A stretch of 64,000 bases of DNA from Macrocystis pyrifera (lineage: Eukaryota; Sar; Phaeophyceae; Laminariales; Laminariaceae), in assembly GCA_031763025.1 (NCBI GenBank), contig JASSKH010000031.1, positions 4,884,904 through 4,948,903 on the forward strand. Reading direction: 5' to 3'. Positions 1-11,600 of the stretch are shown piece after piece. A program made the position numbers and the translations under genes. A model generated the notes under the pieces. It searched no databases, was not told the DNA's origin, and worked only from the letters and a program-made list of their open reading frames with translations. The stretch's first letter is position 1. Each line of letters starts with the position of its first letter.

Positions 1-755
1 TAGTGTTTCCCCTATGTTTTGAGCGGTGTACTCAACAGGGGATGGTGTCGATCTATCCCCTGATTTACCGCCTCGTCGGAAGCTTTTTTGGCAGCGATTC
101 ATGCGAGAGGTTTCCTCATTTCTGCGGTTTCGCGGTGTGTTCGGTACGCCCTAACCATTGTGAGCGGTATCGCACATCCCTGATGAATACGATACTTTCC
201 GCGCATTTATCGTTTCATCGTCTAGCACCACTTGTATGGCACCATTCAGCCGCCGCCGCTGCTACAAAACGGGAAGAAACATAACGAATATACATTATTT
301 CAGACACAGGCGCCCAGACCGTCTGCCCACAGACAAACAAACAAAAAAAAGTACCACTGCTGCATGTGCCTTTTTCTCGTCGCGGAAAGCACGAGAGCGT
401 GTGAGTTAGCAAATTTCGATTAAAAAAAAAACAACGAGCAGTGACGGAAATGCTGAACCCTATGCGCGATAAAAAGGAAGGCATGTACCGAGGGGGCGAA
501 AGTGCAGGTACCTGTGACCACGGCTTGTCCCCGGAGCTGGAGAGTGAAGGTGGTGGGTTTAAGTACGCATACAGACAGACAGATGCAGTCACCCGCAGAC
601 ATGCAGGCACACTTTCTTTCCCGGGTCCCAGGGCGAAACATGCCTTGTAAATAGGAAAACCCCCGCTCGTGGACCCCGCTATCGATAGGTGCCAGAGGTG
701 CGGAAAATGAGAAAAACAGGTCGACTTTAGTGTTCCCATTGTTTTTTTGTTCCAG
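1..755. other. Intron or 5' flank of the kinase gene, no coding seen
   Basis: I find no exon that fits a kinase glycine-rich loop here, so the first exon(s) of the CDK10-like gene should lie left of the window. The stretch holds a 5'-truncated SINE-1 copy (about 365-560) and otherwise unremarkable sequence. It ends in a T-rich tract and CAG just before the tentative exon at 756. Confidence 0.5.
365..560 (+). mobile_element. SINE-1 remnant, 5' truncated
   Basis: Alignable by eye to the body of the fuller copy at 47716-48055: the shared blocks include CTGAACCCTATGCGCGA and TGTGACCACGGC. The tRNA-like head is missing and an A-run has expanded in the middle, near 421-431. Confidence 0.6.
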
Positions 756-794
756 TCCGGCAAGCGCGTGGACGGGGCGACATTCTCTAAACAG
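756..794 (+). CDS. CDK10: CDK10-like, tentative 39-nt microexon
   Basis: A T7 tract and TTCCAG precede it and GTATCA follows. It is 13 codons, phase 0 on both sides, and reads [13 protein letters not shown] straight into [10 protein letters not shown] of the next exon. In CDKs this position holds the beta-3 strand V-A-L-K-K-V, so the K of FSK would be the catalytic lysine. The wording is unusual for the family, which keeps confidence moderate. Confidence 0.5.
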
Positions 795-2327
795 GTATCA
801 CATTTTCTAGACACCAAGACGCCCCCTCCCTATCCCCTATCCCCCCCCCGCCTCATCCTCATCCTCCTTCTTCCCCCCCCCCCCCCCCCCCGAAAGGTAC
901 CCCCTCCCAATTATATATAGGTTGGGATGGCGTCGGTTGGCAACGACACTGCAGAACATGCCGTTTACTACTTGAGCTAGACAAGCAGGGGTACCTTGTT
1001 CTTTTTTTTTTCGGCGGTCGGTCACAGGTGGTTGTCGAGCTAGATCATTGGCGCGAGGTGAACAGCCTTCACTCCGCTCAAGTGGGAATGATCTTATCAC
1101 GTAGTGTTTATGGTAAGGCACCCAAGAGGCAGTTACATAGTTCTTCCATTGCTGTCTCTGGAAGTGGCTACACCGGAAATTAAATTCTCTGATTGAAGCT
1201 GTCGTCCGTATGCAAGTCCGCCTCACAAGCGGCTCTTTGTAGGATGTAGCTCACCCTTCAAGCGACTCGCCCGATACCTCACGGCGCTTCGCGCTTGGTG
1301 CAAGCAATGTCTGCCTGGTAGGTGAAAACCCGACATGCTCCGTCCCAGCATTGTAGGGATGCGTGGGTCTATGTTCATACGACTACGGCCATGCATGAGA
1401 TCGAGTACATCGCTCCTATCGAGCACCCCCCCCCCCCCCCCCCCCCAAACGTAGGTGTCTCTGTTGGGAGTAGGAAAGGTGCTCCGTCTCGACAGAGAAG
1501 CGTGGTCAATGGTCAAGTGGCTAAGACGAGCCAACAAATGAGTACACTCCACCCCCCACCCCACCCTCCCTAAATTCCCCCCCCCCCCCCTTTTCCTCCC
1601 TCCCCCCTTGCAAGGTGATTTTGCACAACGAGAAACAAGACGGGTTTCCTTTAACGTCACTGAGAGAGATCCAGCTCCTCAAGAGCGTGTCGCACCCCAG
1701 CTGCGTTCGCCTGCTGGACGTGGCGGTGGGGAGAAGGAGAGAGATGGTTTTCTTGGTGTTCGAGTACTGTGAGCACGACCTCGCGGGGCTGCTGGACTCC
1801 ACGAAGAAGCCCTTCTCCGAGTCCGATGTGAGGGGCGGGGAGAGTCGTTGCCCCCACGTCTTAGAAGTTTTTGTTTTTTTCAGGAGTCTTGAGGGGTCGT
1901 GACCCCAACTCGCAGCTCGGGTCAGGAAGGTTTCGAAGTCTCACGGGTCGGATCGGGTCGGCTCAGGTCGGGTCGGATCAGGATTTTTTCAATTTTTCAC
2001 GGATCGGGTCCGGTCATCGTTACCACGACTCGATCCGACCTGTGACTCATGAGGTTTGACCCGACGTGTGGTAGCGCTGAAAATGCATACGAAGGCTAAC
2101 CCACCCCTACCCCGCGCGCGCTCATCCATATGCAAGACCGCCTCACGAGCGATTCTTAGTAGGATGCAGCTCACCCTTCATGCGACTCGCTGAACACCTC
2201 ACGTTTCGCTTCACGCTTGGTGCAAACAATGTCTGCCTGATGAACACCCCGACGTGCTCCGTCCCGGCGTTGTAGGGATGCGAGGCTCTATGGCCTTACG
2301 ACTACGGCCATGCATGGTATGGAGTAC

Positions 2328-2371
<44 letters not shown>

Positions 2372-4024
2372 ATCCTCCCCAACCTTCTTCCCCATCCCCC
2401 CCCCCCTCACACTCACTCTCCCCACACAAACACCCCCCCCTTTCCCCGCCGGCAGATTAAGTGCATCATGATTCAGCTGCTGGAGGCCATCGACTACCTC
2501 CACAACCGGTGGATCATACATAGGGACCTGAAGATGTCAAACCTTCTCTACAATAACAAAGTGTGTGATCACTGACTGGTAGGACTGAGAGGAGTAGGCT
2601 GGCCATAAGTTGGTTGCCGACTGGTTAGTTGGTTGGCTAGGTGTTACGGTATCTAGGGCTGCGAATCGGCTGGCTATATAATCAGTAGTTGGTATGAGTT
2701 GGTTGGGTGTTACAGCAGCTAGGGCTGTGAGTCGGCTGACTAATTATGAGTCGGTATTTGTTGGCTAGGTATTATGGTATCTAGGGCTGTCAGTTGGCTG
2801 ACTATAGGTATTGGTTGGTATCGGTTGGCTAGGAAATGTATTAGTAGTGTCTAGGGCTTTGAGCTGGCTGACTATATACAAGCCTCCGACTTATTTCTTA
2901 GCTGGCTAGGCACTACAGTTGATGTAGTTGCGTGCGGTCATTTGCGGAGTCCTTCGTGTTTGCATCTGTCTGACGGGCGCCTTTGTGGCTCACCCTGTGT
3001 ATGCTTTGATCAAATTGATAATCATTTACGTTGTTTACTTAAGTTAGTCAGCCGGCTGACTTCGCTACCCCAACTATATAGCCGCGATTTGACCCCTCAA
3101 CTGACTGCCCCTCCCTATCACCAAGAAACCGCGGGGTTTGATATCTTGATTGACCGCCCACACACTACAATCAATGTAATATGATGCTATTAATAGGATG
3201 CCGTGGTTTGAACCCTTGACTGACCTCCCGCATACACTAAAAGCAGTATTTTAAGATGCTGACGGACCGCGGTTTTGACCCCGTGACTGACCACCCCCCC
3301 CCATGCACTGAGAGATCGCGGGGTTTGACACCTTGGTTGACCACCCGTGCACACTGAAACCAGTATATACCTGGTAAGAAATTAGGAAACCGCAGTTTGA
3401 TCCCTTGACTGACCGCCCCTCCTTAACACTTGAAACCGCGGGGCTTGACCCCTTGACTGACCGCCCCATACACTAACCCCAGTGTATTGCGATGCTAGGA
3501 GACCGATCTTTTTGACTGACCGCCTCCCGCTAAGAGTAGGAGACTGCGGGGTTTGACGTCTTGACCGATGGCCCACACACTATAACCAGTATAATATTAT
3601 GCTATTAATAGTATACCGCTTTTGTTACGTCCTAAATGACCGCCCACACACTGTAATTACTATAATATGATGCTAGTAGACCGCGACTTGACCTCTCGAC
3701 TGACCGCCCCGCATACACTAAAACCCTTACAATAATACGCTACTACTATCAGACCGCGGTTTGCCCCCCGCCCCCCCCCCGCCCTTGGGTGTCGTAGGGG
3801 GAGTTGCTTGCTCTTTCTTCCCGGCGGAGGCTTCAGAAATTTGTTTGGGCACCCTATTTTTTTGGCGTCATCAAAATCAGAAACTCGTCCAGCACACTTT
3901 CCCTGCCTCAATGTTGGACCTCGCAGAGTAGTCGCGGAAATACCCGCCCATCTTTTTTCGTTGTTGCCAACAACCTTGCCGGATCAGACTGTGCCGTGGA
4001 CCCTCCCTCCCCTCAGCAGGCGGG

Positions 4025-4065
<41 letters not shown>

Positions 4066-4129
4066 CGTACTCGTTTGTTGCTTGCGTTAGTCATTTGACC
4101 ATTGACCACGCATCCCTTTCGAGACGGAG

Positions 4130-4164
<35 letters not shown>

Positions 4165-7100
4165 CGTTAGATTTTTTTGCTTGATTGAGTTGAGGTTGAG
4201 GTTGATTTCGCTTGGTTTGGTCTTGGCTCTTGGCATTGGTTTGGCTCTGCGCTTTCTTGTACTCACACCGTTGTTCACTTTCCTGGGTTTTGCTTTCGTG
4301 TGCACCGGCGCTTTCGGCGGGCAGGGTGAGTTGAAGCTGGCGGACTTCGGCCTGGCGAGGACCTACGGACACCCGATGCAGCCGATGACCCCCAAGGTAA
4401 GTCGCAAACACAAGCTATTTACGGGAGACCGTAGTAAATCAGGACCAAATATTGTTAGCGAAAATAGGAAAATATGTAGGTTTTTTGTGTGTACCGTAGG
4501 TCCTATTTACTATAGCGCCCCGTAATAAAACTCGCGGCGTAAAAATCCCGGCTCTACTGCTGTGATACAAGTAACTGCCTGCGACACTATGTATGTACTG
4601 CAGTAGTCGCGAGCAGTACCGATTAAAAAAAATACCGACTGTAGTCGCAAGCAGTACCGATGTTGAACATACCGATTGTAGTAGTACCGACGGCGCTAGT
4701 CTCAGCACCGACGTAAAAATTGTTCCTACTACGGGGGTCCATAGTTAACGGGACCAAATTTTGTTAGTAAAAATATTAAAATATATAGGTTTTTATGTAT
4801 ACCATAGGTCCTATTAACTGTGGACCCCCGTAATAGCGTCAATACCGGCGGCGCCGCTCACAGTACTGTACCGAGTGTAAAGCTACCGAACGTTGGTACA
4901 AGGAAGTGGTACCGACGGCACCCCAGGTTTATCTCGGATCTGTCTATAACCGATCTAGATCCTAATTTTTTCCAGATGTTGTGTGCCTTCCCGTCGGTGG
5001 TCTCGCCAGGTGGTGACCTTGTGGTATCGGTGTCCGGAGCTGCTCTTGGGCTGCGAGACGTATGGTACCGCGATCGACCTCTGGGCCGCCGGCTGCATCT
5101 TGGGCGAACTCCTGCTTGGCAAGCCTTTGATGCCCGGCAAAACCGACCTGGATCAAGTGCACAAGATATTCAAGGCAAGATTCGGTTTTCGGAGTTCGGT
5201 GTTCGGTAATCAGTTTTCGAATTTTTTCTTTAGTTTTGGTTTTCGATAAATTATTTCTGCTCACAGTTTTTTTTTTATTATTACTTTCAGTTTTTGATTT
5301 TTGTTTTTTTTTTCGGTTTTCGGTTTCGGTTTCGGTTTGAGTTGATTTCGGTTTTGATTCGTGTTTTTGGTTTCCGAATTTTTCTTCTTGGATTTCGGCT
5401 TTTTATTTTCGGTTTCGGGTTCGGTTGATTTTGGTTTGGTCCTTGTCTTTGGTCACCGATTTTTTATTTTTGGGTTTCGGTTTTTGGTTTTCGGTTACGG
5501 TTTTGGTTGATTTTGGTTGGGTTCCTCGTTATTGATTCTGTGGACCACCGGTTGCGTGGTGGGCGGACTCCTGCTTGGCGAGCCGTTGATGCCCGGTAGC
5601 ACTCACGTGGGTCAAGTGCGTAGCATGTTCGTGGCGAGATGGATTCAGTTTCGTTTTTGGTGCTGGTTCTGGTGTTGGTTTTCGGTTTTCGAGTGTTTTT
5701 AGTTTGTTTCGGATTTCGGTTGTTGGAGTTTGTTTCGGGTTTTTAGGTTGATTTGTTTTTTGGTTTGAATCTGTTTTTGGTTTTGGAGGGCGAGTTGGTT
5801 TTGGTTTCGTTTAAAATAGTGTTGTTTGGGTTTGATTTTGGTCTGGTTTGGTTTTGGTGTTTGAGGTTCGATCTTGATTTTGGTTTGGGTTTGGGTTTGA
5901 GTTTGTTGTTTCGTGGTTTCACATTGTGTTTAGTTCGCGTGTGTTTTCGTTTCCAGTTTCTGGTTTCGGGTGGGTTCCGGGTTGGTTTTTAGTTTGGCTG
6001 TGGTTCGTTTGGTGTGCTTAGTGGTTGTAGTTTTTGAGAATTTATTTTCGTTTTGCCGTGCGCTGCCTGCCACTTCCCGGACCTCGCCCCCCCCGCGCGC
6101 ACATTGCATGCATACCTGCTGCGACTTTGCTGCCCCCGCGATCGCACGATACTCTTGTTCCTTCCTTTTCACTGCCTTTCTTCGAATCATGATGCTCCTC
6201 CCCCGTGTGATATTTGCATAAACAGCCCTTCCGCGTCCAAGCAAACACCCCCCCCCCCAAAAAATAAATAATAAATAAATTCATTGATGCTGTCATCCAT
6301 ATACAAGAAAATCCGCCTCACAAGCGGTTCTTAGTAGGATGCAGCTCACCCTTCATGCGACTCGCCCAATACCTCACGTTTCGCTTCGCGCTTGGTGCAA
6401 GCAATGTCTGCCTGGTCGGTGAAAACCCGACGTGCTCCGTCCCGGCATTGTAGGGATGCGAGGGTCTACGGTCATACGACTACGGCCATGCATGACAATG
6501 AGTACACCCCCCCCCCCCCCCCTTCCTGTCTGGGACTCCGAAAAAAGTGGGATCTCGAAAAAAAAAAAAATCGTATACCCGTGGGGTAGCACTTTTTGTG
6601 TTTTTGTCGTGATCAGTTTTTACTTACTATTATTAATAGTGTGGATATACTCACGCGAGGAACCTCATGAATCACCAGGTGCACATACATGACGACACCC
6701 AACAAACCAACCCCTGCCTGCCTGCCTGCCTGCCACGAACGCCTGTGCATGTGTGTGTGTCCGTATCTTCTTTTTTCCAACGACGCAGTTGCTCGGCGCG
6801 CCCAACGAACGCATCTGGCCGTCGCTGTCCGACCTGCCCAACGTGCGCTCGGGCAAGATAGACATTCTTGGAGTTCCACACAGGTGAGGTAGCATTTTTC
6901 TTGTCCAGTATTCACCGCGCACACATTTTTGATGTTTTTTTTTCCCCCCCCCCGGAATTTGGAAATACGGCGCCGCGCGACGTAGGTACACGCACTTTTT
7001 GGTCAGCCCAGCTCGCGGCTATAAGCAAAAGACTATTACTGGGGACCGTAGTAAATAGGACCAAATATTGTTAGTAAAAATGGGTATATATATGGGTGTT

Positions 7101-8633
7101 TATGTATACCGTAGGTCCTATTAACTATGGACCCCCGTAATAGGAACATGATTTGCTGTCGGGTATTCTTACGTACAGGTCGTAGCTCTGTTTTGTTTTG
7201 TCGTGCTGCTGTGAGATGGCTATCTTTATATAAGTCGCCGATTAGGTGTTTGCAGTAGCTAGGGCCGTGAGCTGGCTGACTATATTACTAGTTGGTATTA
7301 GTTGGCTAGGTCATACAGCAGCTAGGGCCGTGAGCTGGCTCACTGTATTATTATTAGTTGGTAAGGGTTGGCTAGGTAATACGGTAACGAGGGCTGTGAG
7401 TTGGCTGACTATATAGGAGTGGCCGACTATTAACAGTTTTTCGGTTGGCTATATATTACCTGGTACAGCAGTTTAGTGCGTGCGGTCGTTCGCGGAGCTT
7501 TTTTTCTGGGCCTATCTGACTGATGCCTTTGTGGCGCAACTTGTGTGTGTGTGTGTGTGTGTGTTTTTTTTTTCTTTTACGGGGGACCACAGTTAATAGG
7601 ACCTACGGCACGCACAAAAATCTACATATTTACCTATTTTTACTAACAATATTTGGTCCTATTTACTATGGACCCCCGTAATAGTCAAATTGATTAAGTA
7701 CTCGTACCAAGCCTTAGTCTGATCGAAAATAGAACGTGCTTGTGTGCCTGTTGTGGGAATCGAAATGTACATCATATTTTCGATCAGACTGGTACCAGGT
7801 TAGTTACTCAGTTGGCTTACTATTACGGGGGAACATAGTAAATAGGACCACATATTGTTGGTAAAAATATGGAAATATATGGGTGTTTTGTGTGTACCGT
7901 AGGTCCTATTGGCTATGATGGTCCCCCGTAATAGATACCCGACTATTCAAGATAGCCACCACTGTGCCCCTAAATTGAAGAACCGATTCGATTTCATGTT
8001 AGTGTACAAATGATCACCATATTCAGGAACATAGTTGATATAACAGCCGCGAGATGCAGTCAACTCGCAGCCTTTTTATTGATGAATACAAAAGGATATA
8101 ATCGCGTATTTGTACTTGTATATTTAGGGTTTCAGCCAAAATCAGGTATACGTAGCCACTTTTCGGCCAAAATCAGGTACATGCTAAAAACAAGTACAAA
8201 ACACACCCCCTCGAGCCCTGCTACTGGTCAGGCTGACATCGTAACTGATTTTGGCTCGAAAAAGCCAAGGTATACCTGATTTTGGCATTTGCCCATATCT
8301 ATATTTCCGGACAGAGTGGTTATGTTGGTATTCCTTGTACGCACTGTTGATATTACGGGGGTCCATAGTTAATAGGACTATGGTATACATAAAAACCTAT
8401 ATATTTACCTTTTTTATTAACAATATTTGGTCCTGTTTACTATGGTCCCCCGTGATAGTAGTCTAGACTAGAGCTGAAGGTAGAGTGTTGATTGGCTGTT
8501 TCCAGTGATACATGCTGTACCAGGTAGTGCTTCACGAGTTCGCCGGGGCTACGCAGTCAAAATGATTGATAGCTCATACCTGGTACAAATTCTTCGCTAC
8601 ATCTGTACCTCTCTTTCTCTCCCCACCCACCGG

Positions 8634-8670
<37 letters not shown>

Positions 8671-11600
8671 CCACCCCCCCCCCCCCCCCCCCCCCCCGTA
8701 TCACGTACTGGTACGTAAGGCACCCACGAGGCAGTTACGTAGTACTCCCATTGCTGTCTCTGGAAGTGGGCACACCGGAAATTAATTTAAGTCACTGAAG
8801 ATGTCATCCAGCAAGTCCGCATCACAAGGGGTTCTTACTATTAGTAGCCCTTCATGCGACTGGCCGAGCACCTTACGGTGCTTCGCGCTTGGTGCAAGCA
8901 ATGTCTGCCTGGTCGGTGAAAACCCGACGTGCTCCGTCCCGGCGTTGTAGGGATGCGAGGGTCTATGATCATATGACTACGGCCATGCACGATATCGAGT
9001 ACACCCCCCGCCCCCCCCCCCCCCCCCCGCGCCCACTCACCCCACTTACCCAACCACCCACCCACCCACCAATCCACGCACGCGCCATCACTCCCCCCCC
9101 CCCCCCCCCTACCACCTCCCACCATTTGTATACCTGCCCTTTACTACTACTATTGGCGAATAGGTACAACAACTTGGGGGCACTTTTGCCACACGTGAAC
9201 AAAGCGGGTGTCGAGCTTCTGAACGAGATGCTCACGTATGACCCCGAGAAACGAATATCTGCCAGGTACGCAGCACCGCTTGTTGGGTCGCCTTTTGTAG
9301 AAGAACAACCCACAGATCGGACATATCACGAACATGCTTGTAGATCGGTTGTTTATTCTCGTACTATTACGGGGGAGCCATAGTAAATAGGACCATACAT
9401 TGCAAGTAAAAATAGGGAAATATATAGGTTTTTGTGTGTACCGTAGGTCCTATTTACTATGGTCCCCCGTAAAGTGCTGCTGTATTCCGCACATGGAAGA
9501 GATCGTGAAGTGCTTGTAGACCGTCGTGTATTCAAATTCTAAACCTCAACACATCGCATGGATCGTGAACTGCTGTACCGGGTAGATATTAGTATGATGC
9601 GAAGGAATGTTGCGCCCGAGATAAGAATACTGCTGCTTGTTGGGTCGTCTTTCGTAGAAATATTTCACACGAAGACGGCAGATCGTTAATAAATTGCAGA
9701 TCATATTATACGCATACTGATAGATTCTGCCAGGTACCTGTACGAATATTTGTTGAGGCCACCTGAAGAATACTCCACAACTCATGACAGATAATGACAG
9801 ATCAATACCTGCCGATATCATATATTTCTCGATTGCGACCCCATGGAACGATTATCTGCCGGGAACATGGGCATACCTACGATATATATGCTGGGTCACC
9901 TTTTGCGTTAGTAGAATGTTCCACGGATCGGACAGAAGATTAACTGCTGTATATAATATATGAGTACTCTACAGATCGGACAGATGATGAGCTGTAGATC
10001 ATCTGTCAGTATCCCAACTGTAGATCATATATCAGTTTTCCACACATGGGACGTATCATGAACTGTAGATCATATGTTAGCATTCCACACATGGGACGTA
10101 TCATGAACTGCAGATCATATACGAACACTCCATAGATCGGGCAGATGATGAGCTGTAGATCATCTGTCAGTATCCCATAGATCGGAAGGATAGTGAACGT
10201 AGATCATAGATCAGTATTCCACACATGGGACAGATCATGAACTGCTGTAGTTCATATATTGGTATTCCGCACATGGGACGTATCATGAACTGTAGATCAT
10301 ATATGAACACTCCGTAGATCGGACAGATGATGAGCTGTTGATCATCTGTCTGTATCTAATAGATCGGAAGGATAATGAACTGTAGATCATGAATCAGTAT
10401 TCCACACATGGGACGCATCATGAACTGCTGCAGATCATGTATTAGTATTCCACACATGGGACGTATCATGAACTGTAGATCATATATGAACACTCCATAG
10501 ATCGGACAGATGATGAACTGTAGGTCATATATCACTATTCCACACATGGGACGTATCATGAACTGTACTTCATTTATTAGAACTCCACACATGGCAGGTA
10601 TCATTGAACTGCAGATCATATATGAACGCTCCAAAGATCGGACAGATGATGAGCTGTAGATCATCTGTCAGTATGGCACAGATCGAACAGATGAACTGTC
10701 GGAGATCATATATATATCAGTATTCCACACGTGAGACAGATGATGAACTGCTGCAGATCATATATTTACATATTGCGACCCCGTAAAACGGATATCTATC
10801 TGCCACGCGGGTATGTACGAACACCCCGTTCAGCTGTTGGGTCGCCCGTAGAATATTCCACACATCACACAGATGTGAACTGTTGAAGTAGACCATCTAT
10901 TTATATACCTGGTATGTATTTATGTCCCGTAGTTGTCGGTATGAGATGCTGTGCAAGAGTGCCGGCGTCCCCGGTGGCTTGGTAGGTGGTCCGCGTGCCT
11001 ACTCACGATCTACGATCTATTTCGTGGGTTCAAGTCTCACCAAGCCAAGTTCATGCTCGTACGAAGGACTTTTTCTTGCATAAAACAAATGAAGCGCGAA
11101 AGCGTGAGTTATTAATATTAATATTAGGGCAAATGCCAAGATCAGGTATACCTGATCCGTTTGAGCCAAAATCAGGTACTGGTACATTCTAAAACCAAGT
11201 AAAAAACGCGGACCACGAGCGGTGATATGTCCATGACAATCCGGTAAAAAAAGAACGCGCCTGCCACATGGCCTCCAAAATCTGAATTGTTGTTTGTTTG
11301 CTTCAGGGTGTAGGTACCACGGGCTCCATTTGGACCTGCAGAGAGTCACTATTAATATGCTTCGTTTGTTTCGCCACGGCGGGAGCGCCAAGAGTATTTT
11401 GCTCTGTCTGGCGCCCCCCCCCCGGTGACAGCTTCAAAGCTTCCAGACCGTCCTCGCGGAACCGTCTGCTCAGCACGAAATTACCTTGCCGTGCGAAACC
11501 TGAGACCACCTCGACGCGGGGTGGTGCAGACGCAATGCCGTGTGGCCATGGTGCTGTAAAGACTGCTGTGAACATAGAAAACAACAGAGTACAGACAACA

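Larger units (their letters stand above)
795..1614 (+). other. CDK10-like intron filled with repeats A and B
   Basis: GTATCA...AAG intron of 820 nt. It is almost entirely a poly(C) run (842-891), a full module A copy (905-1446), then a module B copy (1459-1556) and a second C/T-rich stretch that runs into the acceptor at 1613-1614. Confidence 0.55.
9600..10870 (+). repeat. Minisatellite block enclosing exon-edge copies
   Basis: About 15 units of 45-50 bp built on CACACATGGGACGTATCATG, AACTGTAGATCATATAT and GATCGGACAGATGATGA. The units resemble the intron just after the exon at 9164 (ACAGATCGGACATATCACG), so the array seems to have grown from the 5' end of this intron. Confidence 0.75.
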
